Made by a program: the position numbers and the translations under genes. DNA of 64,000 nucleotides from positions 52,654,063-52,718,062 of the forward strand of contig CM057233.1 of the NCBI GenBank assembly GCA_029891385.1, given 5' to 3'. Of this stretch, positions 12,514-22,317 are shown one piece after another. This DNA comes from Erythroxylum novogranatense. Taxonomy: Eukaryota > Streptophyta > Magnoliopsida > Malpighiales > Erythroxylaceae. Below the pieces are notes generated by a model. The model saw only the letters and a program-made list of their open reading frames with translations. It searched no databases and was not told the origin of the DNA. The first letter of the stretch is position 1; the number at the start of each line of letters is the position of its first letter.

Positions 12514-12518
12514 AAGAC

Positions 12519-13227
12519 TGTTGAGGATATGTTGAGAGCTTGTGTATTAGAGTTTAGAGGTGCTTGGGATCAGTATTTGGCTCTGGTCGAGTTTGCTTAT
12601 AATAATCAGTATCAGAGCAGTATCGGGATGGCACCGTATGAGGCTCTGTATGGGAGGCAGTGTAGATCGCCACTATATTAGGATGAAGAGGGTGTAAGGA
12701 TGATTGAGGGTCCCGAGTTGATCCAGGACACAGTGGATAAGGTTAGATTGATTCGGAGTCGCATTAAGGCGGCTCAAGATAGACAGAAAAGTTATGTGGA
12801 TCAGCATCGGCGAGAGATGGAGTATGTTGTGGGAGATAGGGTTTTCCTCCGAGTGTCCCCTTGGAGAGGAGTGCTGAGATTTGGCCGTAAGGGCAAGTTG
12901 AGTCCTCGGTATATTGGTCCGTATGAGATTCTCGAGAGGATAAGACCATTGGCTTATAGACTGGCTCTACTGAGTGAGATGTCCCAGTTGCATGATGTGT
13001 TCCATGTTAGTATGCTTCGACGGTACCGATCAGACCCGAATCATGTGATTCCGACTCAGGAGGTTGAGATAGCCAGGGATTTGAGTTATGTCGAGGAGCC
13101 GATGCGGATTATAGGATCGCGGGTCAAGCAGTTGAGGGGCAGGGTGATTCCATTGGTGAAAGTCCTATGGAAGAACCACTCAGCTGAGGAGGCAACTTGG
13201 GAGACTGAGGAGCACATGAGGAGTTAG
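12519..13227 (+). pseudogene. chromovirus pol, second part: integrase C-terminus and chromodomain
   Basis: This continues the polyprotein cut at 2264. Seen: VEDMLRACVLEF, then VEFAYNN and MAPYEALYGRQCRSPL, blocks typical of the integrase core end. A TAG at about 12678 replaces the tryptophan expected after SPLY. From 12700 the frame is open, with the GPY/F-like region (KLSPRYIGPYEI) and the HDVFHVSMLRRY block. A C-terminal chromodomain with the VKVLWKNHSAEEATWE signature runs to the stop at 13225-13227. In live chromoviruses this domain is thought to steer insertion toward marked heterochromatin. The 3' LTR follows after 67 bp. Confidence 0.92.
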
Positions 13228-13280
13228 TATCCTCATCTGTTCGATCGGACAGGTATGAAATTTCAGGAAAAAATTTTTAT

Positions 13281-13294
13281 TAGGAGGGGAGAAT
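13281..13294 (+). other. polypurine tract of the chromovirus
   Basis: TAGGAGGGGAGAAT directly precedes the LTR start TGTAACATCCC. An A/T-rich stretch (AAAAAATTTTTATT) sits just upstream, as in the other elements here. Confidence 0.85.
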
Positions 13295-14251
13295 TGTAAC
13301 ATCCCATCACCAATGGGAAGGTTATTTGGTAAATTGGGACTGGGTAGGATTGCATACTGCATCTTGCTGATTGAGCATTTATTGACCTCTAATTATAGAG
13401 GAATTGGTTAATTGTACATGCATTGATAGGTACATGAATTTATGGCATTTTTCGGCATTTAATTGTGAACATGAATTGATTTGTAAATTTTCGAGATAAT
13501 TAGGTTTACTTATGATTTATTGGGAATTATGGCATAATTAGGTTTGAATAGTTAAATTGGAGTGAGAATTGAATTTTAGAGATTTGAAAATTGAAATTGG
13601 AGTATAGGATCTAGTGTCTTATATTTTTGAGAATTTATAGGAATTTTTCTGAAATTTTTAGAGTTATGGGTCCGGACCGGGAAATTGACTTAAAGACTGA
13701 TGAATTAGATTCCGGTTCCGAAATTGATGGGTAAATGGCATGGAAAAATTAGATCTGTGAGTTTAGAAATTTTTATGATGAGCCATTGGAATTTAGAGAC
13801 TGAACTTTAATGAATTTGGGGACGTTGATCTATAGGTTCAAATCAACCCTTTATAAGTCTTAGAATTTGATTATTGCAGAAAACTTTCCTAGGCTAACTT
13901 CCTTTCTTCCTTCCTCTTCCCTTCGACGATCTTGATTTTCCTCTTGGAGTTTCTTGCTGGTTTCTTTTTCATTGTGGTTAAAGATCAACTAGAAAGCTTG
14001 GTGAAGATGATGTTTAGTATGGCTATGGGAGATTTCCATCGTTGATTGAGGCTGAGGTGGAATTCTGGAGAATTAGGGTTTACGGATTTGATCTTCGATT
14101 TGGTAAGTTTTATAGCTTTAATGTGATATTTATTTTTGTTTGATGTATTAATGAGTTTAAATGCTAGAGATGTGGGTAGTTGAGTGTGTTTAATGATGGT
14201 TTTTAGAGAGAGAAAGAATGAAAGTCGATCGGAGAAGACGAACCAGGGTTC

Positions 14252-14382
14252 GCACGTCGCGACGTAGGAATAAGCGCACGCCGCGACGAGCGTACGTCAC
14301 TACGAGTGATGAGTGAGACGTCGCGACGAGCGACGAGCGACCCGTACGTCACAACGAAAGGTCATACGTCGCGGCGAAGGGC
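14252..14382. repeat. CG-rich array of CGTCGCGACG-like motifs
   Basis: About six copies or part-copies of an ACGTCGCGACG/ACGCCGCGACG word, some decayed to ACGTCACTACG and ACGTCACAACG. It is an island of CpG in AT-rich LTR sequence. CpG-to-TpG or CpA decay would explain the variants. Confidence 0.85.
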
Positions 14383-15246
14383 GAGAATTCTGAATGGAAT
14401 TAATTTGGTTTTTAGGGCATAACTTTTGGTATAGACCTCCAATTGAGATGATTCTTGATTCGTTATGAACTAGAGAAAGAGGTCTACAATTGAGGTAAAG
14501 AATGAGAATTCGAATTTAAATTAGCGGGTTCTCAATCATAGAAAGAAAGTCGGTTATAGTTCATATTGTAACCTAAGAATTTTATTATGACAAATTGGAG
14601 TTTCAACTGGAGACTTATGAAATTAATGGATGATATCGATATAGTGAATAGTGAATTTTGGTTATGAGGCAAGAGATAGCAGTATTGGGTTTTAGCGCCA
14701 GAAAATCATGAATATGCATCATACATATTTTCAATTAAGATTTATGCATCATTGAATTGTTTTAATTGAGCATCTAGTAATGGGGAATTATTTTACTGTT
14801 ATAGAGGCCCCGTTGGATCGTCATTCCACGGACATTACTGGGACTTCCAGGCAGTAGCTCGGAAGTTATAGGTGAGTAACCTAGTTGGTTCCTCAATTTC
14901 TGGTTGTTAAATGCTCTGTGTGAATTGATTGGAAATGTGAACTGTATGATTTCATGGATAATTAGGATCAAAATGCATGTCTCTGATAAATTGGATTTTT
15001 GACTGCTATGGAACTGTGATAAATGGGCTTATAGCCATATGACTGTGGATTACTGGACATTTGCATTTCATGCATAAATGTATGAACAGATAATGAACGT
15101 TGTGACCCGAGTCGCCTTATTACTAAAAAGAGCTTTAAGCTCAAATACTATCACTGAACCGAGCTTCGAGCTCGAGGGGAGTTAGTGCATCCTGCATGAG
15201 GGCTCTCCTACTCCCTGACGAGTCCATTGTATACTGTCTGTAAGTA

Positions 15247-15333
15247 CAAGTCGACTTGTACTACTGATAAGTCAACTTGTTCTTGAAAAGTACCGATAAG
15301 TCGACTTGTACATTGCATAAGTCGACTTATTTA
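15247..15333. repeat. AAGTCGACTT palindrome array in the chromovirus LTR
   Basis: Four copies: three perfect or near-perfect ACAAGTCGACTTGT/ATAAGTCGACTTAT words and one mutated AAGTCAACTT. It is the same motif as in the LARD LTRs, but lies in a different LTR and at a different distance from its end. Confidence 0.85.
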
Positions 15334-15346
15334 AGGACGGTACTGT

Positions 15347-17190
15347 TTATTTGTGCCCTAAAGGCAATCTCCTTTAGCGCGTTTTATTCACAGTCGTATG
15401 CAGACTGAATGAATAAATAAAGAAAAGGCATAATTCATTAATTTGATGTTCATGAACATTGTTTATGAATTGATTGGATCTTTAATCAGATTAATGAAGT
15501 CCATGATATATGACATAACATGAAGGAAATTATGATGTGATCATACTCCTGAGATTCCTATCATGTGCAATTATGTCAGTATCTAAATTCTCCCTAGTCA
15601 TAGGATTAATAAGACTGGACATCATTAATCCGGATAGACTAGCACATGTCATATTCCTTGATTGGATCAAGCAGTGGATCTCAGAAACTGTAAATATGAG
15701 ATATTTAGAATTGACATGTGGATGCTTACTAGCGGTAGTAAGTTCATTGGATGACCTGCCATGAGATCATCACATGGATATCTTATCTAGTGTCAGTGAT
15801 AATCTCATCATAGCAATGGTGCAAGTATCCTTAGACTTGAGGTACTCAAGGATATCTTGAATCTTGATTACGTGCTGACTCCATTCCTTGTTGCCTTCGA
15901 GAGGTAACTCATAGGGTGGTGCTTGGAGTGCGATTTGAGGTATTCAAGATAATTGAGTAGCCAATAAAGGATTCACCACTTCTGGATTAGCAGAAGAGAT
16001 ACCCATGGCCTCTTGTCAGGATCATTACTTGTAAATCTCTGGCCAGAGTGAATATGTCATAGAGAGTGTCTTCATGGACATATAGAGTAATGAGTCCTAG
16101 GACGAGATCTGTTATCACTTGGGCTAGACTCAGTCTAGTGAGAGTTGACACTTTGACCATACTCATAACCAAGTGGGGTATAGGATGGTAAACGGACGAA
16201 TTGCACGGTAATTGTCTATGGAAGGGTTTGTGATCTGGTTCGTGATGAATACATCAAACCGATTACTTTTCGGTCAATTGGGGGTCATGATGTGTTGCTA
16301 GATACCGCTCATGACTTGCTCAGATTAATTGTTAATCTAAGTGGCCAATATAACCGGGAGCCTAAAGGGTCACACGCTTAAGAGTGTTTCAGAGAATCTG
16401 TAAAATAGTAATTAGACAGAGTTCCAATTATGGAGAGCATTAGGATTAAATGGATCCCAATGGGATTGGGATATGTCCCGATGAGATCGCGACAGCGATA
16501 TTGCTAAGAAAGATTTTGAATTTGTTTGAAAGACCGGGGCCCGATAAAGTAGATAGAATGAAACCCAGTTTGACTGGACCTCTTAGTAATTATATATATA
16601 TGTTAATTAATTAAATAATTAATTAATATATATAAATATAAGGACATGTGCGTTGGAATGGGGAGGAGGATTACCTTTTGACTTTTCAAAGTCATTAGTT
16701 TAATGTTTAATTAAATGAAAGGTAATAAAGCCACCACTTGGCAACTTCTTATGGAATGTTTTTTAAAGGTTAAAAAATAAACATAAGGAGGCTAATGGCT
16801 TGTAGATGGTCAACGGTTTTGAAAGGAGAGGAAGACAAAAGGTTTTTCTTAAGTGTTAAGGAAAAGCTTGGAAAGTGATTTCATCTTCTTCTTCTTCATC
16901 AAGCACCATCGATTTTCTCTTCTTCCAAGCAAGTCTCCAACATTTCCTTGACTCTCCGGATGTAGATAGGTCTAGCAGCCTTTAATCTGTTCTAGCTATT
17001 CCCGGTCAAAGGGTTTGACTCGGTTAGGTTTTCGATCTCTGCGTGGATCACCTTTAGAGATAGTCTCTTTGGCTATTTAGGTTGATGTCTTCATACGGAT
17101 ACCGGATCCCAGGTTCGGGAAGGTCCCGGGAATAAAAATTTTTGTTTTCCGCTGCCGGTACATGTGATGTACCTCCCGGGATTTTCCTAC
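15347..17190 (+). mobile_element. solo LTR, probably copia type, copy 1
   Basis: A single LTR-like unit flanked by ACTGT (15342-15346 and 17191-17195). It starts near TGCCCTAAAGGCAATC with a small hairpin (CTAAAGG/CCTTTAG) and ends with TTTTCCGCTGC followed by GGATTTTCCTAC. Known: TTTTCCGCTGC close to the LTR end is common in plant copia elements. If the termini are TG and CA, the left edge is 15344 and the duplication is lost, so the exact edge is uncertain by three bases. It contains a TA/TTAATTAA microsatellite near 16590-16640. No coding sequence was recognised. Confidence 0.7.
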
Positions 17191-17822
17191 ACTGTCACTG
17201 ACACGCTCGGTCACAACACTGAATAACTGGAAAAAAAAAAGAGTCACATATGCATTGCATATAAATATGATAATCGATATGTAATGATTACTGGATTCTG
17301 TGTTGGTATGCTGGACTGTAACTGCTATATGGTATTTGAATTGTTAATGTGTTGTGCTGTACGCAATTTGTGTAATACATGAATTGAGTGAACCATCGAT
17401 GATGGTTTCTCATTGAGTTCGCAAACTCACCCAAAATTGCATTTATTTCTCAGGACTGATAGATTAGACTCCTAGCTCTAGAGTTATACTTCTCCTACCG
17501 CGTGAGCGCACTGGCAAGAGAGGTGATGGCACACAGGTCGGTCAGCTGGGATTGGATTTTGGGGATGTCTTAGTATAGACTTTTGTATCAGTTTCCTTTT
17601 TGGATTATTGTATTTAGACTGTAGGGAACTGATAGACTTGTCTATATTTTGGATTGATATTGATGGTTTTTAATTTCTGTGGTTTTAAATATTGTGATTT
17701 ACTATATTGATGCCATGTGGATTTTAGTATTGATCGAATCGTAGCGCACCCATATCGTGGGATATGTATCGGAAGGACCTACGGGCGTCCCGGTGCGTAC
17801 CCTACGGTAAGGGGGCACTACA

Positions 17823-18883
17823 ACATCTTACGAATGTGTATAGAATATAGATAGTTGAACAAGGCAATTGTAAAGAATAAGTATCCATTACCCATAATCG
17901 AAGATTTGGTTGATCAGTTAAGTGGTACAAGAGTGTTCTCCAAGATTGATTTGCGGTCAGGCTATTACCAGCTTCGAGTAAAAGATTTAAATGTTCTAAA
18001 TATTGCATTCAGGACTTGATATAGCCACTAAGAGTTCCTAGTGATGCCTTTTGGGATAACTAATGCATCGGTTGCTTTCATAGATTTGATGAATAGGGTG
18101 TTTTAACCCCACTTAGACCAATCAATTTTGGTATTTATAGATGATATATTGCTCTATTTGAGGAATGAAGAGGAACATCCTCAGCATTTGAGAATTGCGC
18201 TATAGACTTTAAGAGAGAAGAAATTATTTGCCAAATTGAGCAAATGTGATTTTTAGGTAAAAGAAGTTTCTTTCCTTGGGCACATCATCTCTTTAGAAGG
18301 TATCAGGGTAAATCCCAGTAAAATTAAGGCGATTGTCAATTGGAACCCTCCTCAAAATGTGACAAAAGTGAGAAGTTTTTTTGTCTTAGATAGTTATTAT
18401 CGACGCTTTGTCAAAGTGTTCTCATTAATTGCTTCTCCAATCATAAATTTACTTCAGAATGGTACAAAGTTTGCATGGAATAATAGATGCCAAGCTAGTT
18501 TGGAGCAGTTAAAGAAAATGCTCATCGAAGCTCTATTGTTGACATAGCCAACTCCAGATAAAGAGTATGACATGTATAGTGATGCTTCTAGAAATTATTT
18601 GGGTTGTGTACTGATGTAAGAAGGGAAAGTGGTGGCTTGTTCCTCGAGACAGTTAAAGTAACATGAATAGAAGTACCCTACACATGATTTAGAATTGGCA
18701 GCAATAGTGTTTACCTTGAAAATTTGGTGGTATTACTTATATGGGGAAAGATGTATAGTATACATGGATCACAAAATTTTGAAGTACCTAATCAAATAAA
18801 AGAAGTTAAATTTGAGGCAACAACATTGGTTAGAATTGTTTAAAAAATATGATGGCATAGTTAACTACCACCCAAGAAAAACT
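17823..18883 (+). pseudogene. old gypsy RT and RNase H relic
   Basis: Conceptual translation gives a run of Ty3/gypsy RT blocks with many stops: [51 protein letters not shown] near 18133 and FLGHIIS. RNase H blocks follow ([39 protein letters not shown]). It begins just after the chromovirus LTR and ends where the truncated copia-type LTR starts. It differs clearly from pol at 1-2264, so it belongs to another or much older gypsy copy. It is the apparent host of both flanking insertions. Confidence 0.85.
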
Positions 18884-19918
18884 TGTTAAAGTAGTGCCCT
18901 AAAGGCAATTGCCTTTAGCACATTTTGTACTAAGTTGTATACGAACCTTATTTTTAATAACAAAGAAAGGCATATTTCATTAATTTGGTGTTCATTATTT
19001 ATGAATTGATATTAGTCTGTAAGAAAATTAATGAAGTCCATGATATATGACATAATATGAAGGAAATCATGGTGTATTCATACGATTGAGATTCCTTTCA
19101 TGTGCAATTATGTCAATATCTAAATTATTCCTATTCATAGGATTAATGAGACAAGACATTTTTAATTTAGATAGACTAGCACATGTCAAACTCCCCCAAT
19201 TTCTCAGAAATTGTAAACATGATGTTTAAAGTTAAGATATGGACGCTTACCAGAGATAGTAAGTACCTTGGATGACCTACAATGAGATCATCACATAGAT
19301 GTCCTATTTTAATGTTAGTGATAATCTTATCATAACAATGGTGCAAATATCCTTAGACTTGAGGTACTCAAGGATATCTTTGACACTGATTCTATGCTTT
19401 GACTTAATTCTTTGTTACCTTGCAAAGGTTGTTCATAGGGTGGTGATTAGGTACAACTTGAGGTATTCAAAGGTAATTGAGTATCCAAAAGAGGATTTGC
19501 CACTTCTGTGACAGTAGAAGATGATACCCACGACCTCTTATCAGGATCATTACTTGGAAATCTTTGGTCGAAGTACATATGTCACGAAGAATATGTTCAT
19601 TGACATATAGAGTAATGAGTTCCAAGATGAGAACTAATATCACTTGGACTAAATTTGATGTAGTCAGTCTAGTAAAAGTTGACACTTTGTCCATACTTAT
19701 AACCAAGTGGGGTATAGCATAGTGAAAGGATGAATTACACAACAATTGTCTATGAGAGGGTTCGTGATGAGCACAGGTTTGTTTGTCAAATCACTTACTT
19801 TCCAGTCAATTGGGGATCATGATGTGTTGCTAGACACCACTCATGACTTGCTTGGATTAAATGTTAATCTGAGTGGCCAATATAACTGGGAACCTAATGG
19901 GTCACATGTATAAGAGTG
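18884..19918 (+). mobile_element. truncated copy of the copia-type LTR, copy 2
   Basis: It starts TGTTAAAGTAGTGCCC and follows copy 1 (15347-17190) through the same landmarks to GGGTCACATG and AAGAGTG near 19915, where similarity stops. About 0.8 kb of the 3' end is missing. It is more diverged from copy 1 than expected for a recent insertion. Confidence 0.75.
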
Positions 19919-20335
19919 ACCTAGAGATAGAAGTTGGCTTTGAAGCAATGGAAAGAAGAAATTAGAATTATGTCTCAGGACTTTAATCAAATTAGAGATC
20001 CTAGTTGTCGTGCTTATACTATAGCTTAACAAGCACGGATTCTCAAACAAAGATCCCATCAATCCCATCAACCATAGCCACAATCAAATTCCTCAAATAA
20101 TATTTTTGGCAAATATTTTACTAAAATTAATCGACCTAATTATTAAAGTTTTCGACTCTATATTAGTAGTTAATTATATTTTGCTTTTGTTTTTTTTTTA
20201 ATTTAGTTGTACTGCTTGACTATTAATATCTATGTATGTGTGTTTTAGTTTATCCTTGTTTGTAATTTATTATGCTATTCAGTTATTAATATCAATGTAT
20301 TTGTGGTTTCTTGATTTGATGTTGTCTAATGAATA
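19919..20335 (+). other. unassigned 0.4 kb after the truncated LTR
   Basis: A short stretch near 19940-20100 reads as a protein-like frame on the plus strand (QDFNQIRDPSCRAYTIA, a stop, then QARILKQRS), ending in Q/S/P-rich codons. I do not recognise the family. The rest is AT-rich with nothing evident. Confidence 0.4.
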
Positions 20336-21010
20336 TTTTTAAATTATTTATTTAAAATATTTATTAAGTAAGTAAATAACTATAAAGTCATAAACATATA
20401 ATGAAAATATTTATAAACATGAGACTAAATTATAAAATTACTATAAAGTTATAATTACTTAAATAAACATATAATGAAAATTTTGGAATAGTGTTTAAAT
20501 CACAAAAGAAAGAAAGAAAGAAAGAATTAAAAATGAAAGAAAGAAAGAAAGAAAAATACTTGGAAGGTTGAAAAAGAAAAATAAAGAAATAAAGAAATAA
20601 AGAAAAACAGCTAGAAAGTTGAAAGGAAAAAAGGATGAACAATAATAATGTGGCGTTGTAGCTCCTCTCCAAAATAGAAGAAAAAAGCACTAGATTGTAG
20701 CTGATTTTTCCTCCATTTTGGCATTTTTTCCTCCATTTTAGGAGGATTAGAGTTGGACTTCCAAGCCGTCTTCTTTCTTCCTTTTTTCTTTCTTTCTTTC
20801 ATTCTTTTTTATTCTTTCTTTTTCAATTATTTCTTTCTTTCTTTTTTATTTAAACAATATCTTAAAATTTTCATTATATGTTTATTTAATTAATTATAAC
20901 TTTATAATAATTTTATAATTTAGTCTCACGTTTATAAATATTTTCATTAGATGTTTATAACTTTATAATTATCTACTTATGAATAAATATTTTAAATAAA
21001 TATTTTAAAA
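20336..21010. mobile_element. long inverted-repeat (foldback) element
   Basis: The arm 20336-20517 and the reverse complement of 20832-21010 match over about 180 bases with few differences, for example the word AACATATAATGAAAATTTT in both. The centre is GAAAG-rich on the left and CTTTC-rich on the right, so it can extend the hairpin imperfectly. There is no ORF of interest. The length and long arms suggest a Mutator-like or foldback MITE. The copia element starts one base beyond its right end, so the right target duplication is not available. Confidence 0.75.
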
Positions 21011-21011
21011 A

Positions 21012-22317
21012 TGTTGGAGTTATGTAAATATAGTGCCATGGAAAGAAAATGTATTTATATGTAAATTAATCTTCTTGATTCTGCTTTGTAATAACAATAT
21101 TTATTATTAATAAAACGAAAAAACTTGATTTTTATGAGCATTATATATCTAGTCAAAAGGTACCGAGATTCTTTTGTAAGTAATATACATATACATAGAG
21201 ATGTATGGGAAACATGTATATTATTATAATCTAAATTAATTGATTCACAGTTAAATAATCAAGTTAGTCGCATGATCGCTTGATTATGGTTTAGATTGTG
21301 ATGTTGTGATTTATCTCCATGTAAGTAAGGGAGTTTATTTCAAGGGAATGATGAGTTTCATATTATGATAGTAGTCAACTATCGATAATGGCACTATTAA
21401 ATGAATCTGGAATCAAAAATGTTTTCAAGAATAAAGTAGGTTGTTACTTTAGTTTTAAAGCATACATTTTAACATTTGCTTATTATAAACCACAATTTTG
21501 ATGAGTGGTGAACTCATATGTGTTTCATTATAATTCTTGATATGATCTGAATGGATTTTTACAAAGTATTAATCTAATGTTTGCATATTTGAATTATTAA
21601 TTGAAACATGTATCAGGGACACATTCACTCAAATAAAGAGTTTATAGTGATATCATCACTTCTAAATGTTTTATAGAGATTGGTGATTAAACTAGCGCTA
21701 GGTGTTTGATGGATTAGCTACCCATTAAGTCTTAACACTAAGATAAAATCTTGTGTGTTAATCACCATATAAAATAAAACGGGAAGTCTAAAAAAAAAAC
21801 CAACATAAGGGCAAAATGGTAATTTTACCCTTTGTTGTGCGGATGACTATAATAAAGTTTATAATAGGGTTTGCAATTAGACATATTATTTGAAATATGT
21901 GCTCTCATAATATTTAGTAATTCAGGCGTTCAACTAATTGTCTTTCGTGGAATAACATTTAGTTAATAAGTTAGAATTAATTTTAATGAGATTAAATTAA
22001 TTATGGGCTTAATGGAGCTTGAATTATTTAAGTCCAATAAGATTCCCCACTTGGCTTTAAGGAAGGTTATCAAGTAAAGTAAGAAATATAAATGGAGGTT
22101 TTAAAGCCCATGATTGAATATTGAGCTTGTACTAATTAATGGTTAATTAGAAGCCCAAATAAACATTTAGAAATGGGCTAGACTTTGGTTTAATTTAATT
22201 AATTAGATTAATTTTATTAAAACAAAATTTTTTAAAGAAAGTATAAGGAATTTGAATTTTATTGGGCTGAATGTATAGGGAATTTCAATTTTATTGGGCT
22301 GAATGTGCAGCTGCACA
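21012..22317 (+). repeat. copia 5' LTR, first part
   Basis: It starts TGTTGGAGTTATG and aligns with the 3' LTR from 49271 (shared landmarks CTAGTCAAAAGGTACC and TTAATAAGCTAGAATTAA-like). About 0.6 kb near 21262-21890 has no counterpart in the 3' LTR. It is cut at 22317, after CAGCTGCACA, by a minus-strand solo LTR. Confidence 0.85.

Larger units (their letters stand above)
1..17822 (+). mobile_element. Tekay/Del-like Ty3/gypsy chromovirus, 3' part, nested insertions
   Basis: This is the 3' portion of a chromovirus whose 5' LTR, gag and most of the protease lie before the window. Seen: pol continues from base 1 to 2264, is cut by a foreign element (2265-12513 plus a 5-bp duplication), resumes at 12519 and stops at 13227. 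A purine tract and a 3' LTR (13295-17822) follow. The domain order RT, RNase H, integrase, GPY/F-like region and C-terminal chromodomain is the Tekay/Del arrangement. Several frameshifts and in-frame stops show that it no longer codes. The outer target duplication cannot be tested because the 5' end is missing; ACATC just after the LTR is the candidate. Confidence 0.85.
13295..17822 (+). repeat. chromovirus 3' LTR, interrupted (about 2.68 kb native)
   Basis: It starts TGTAACATCCCATCACC and ends GGGGGCACTACA. A 1844-bp LTR insertion and its 5-bp duplication (15347-17195) interrupt it. It carries two palindrome arrays (14252-14382 and 15247-15333), a CATAACTTTTGG module (14421) and the ATCGAT palindrome and TTTCTCAGG box (17389-17453). 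The first 40 bases resemble the LARD LTR, so the two families share an LTR edge. Confidence 0.85.
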
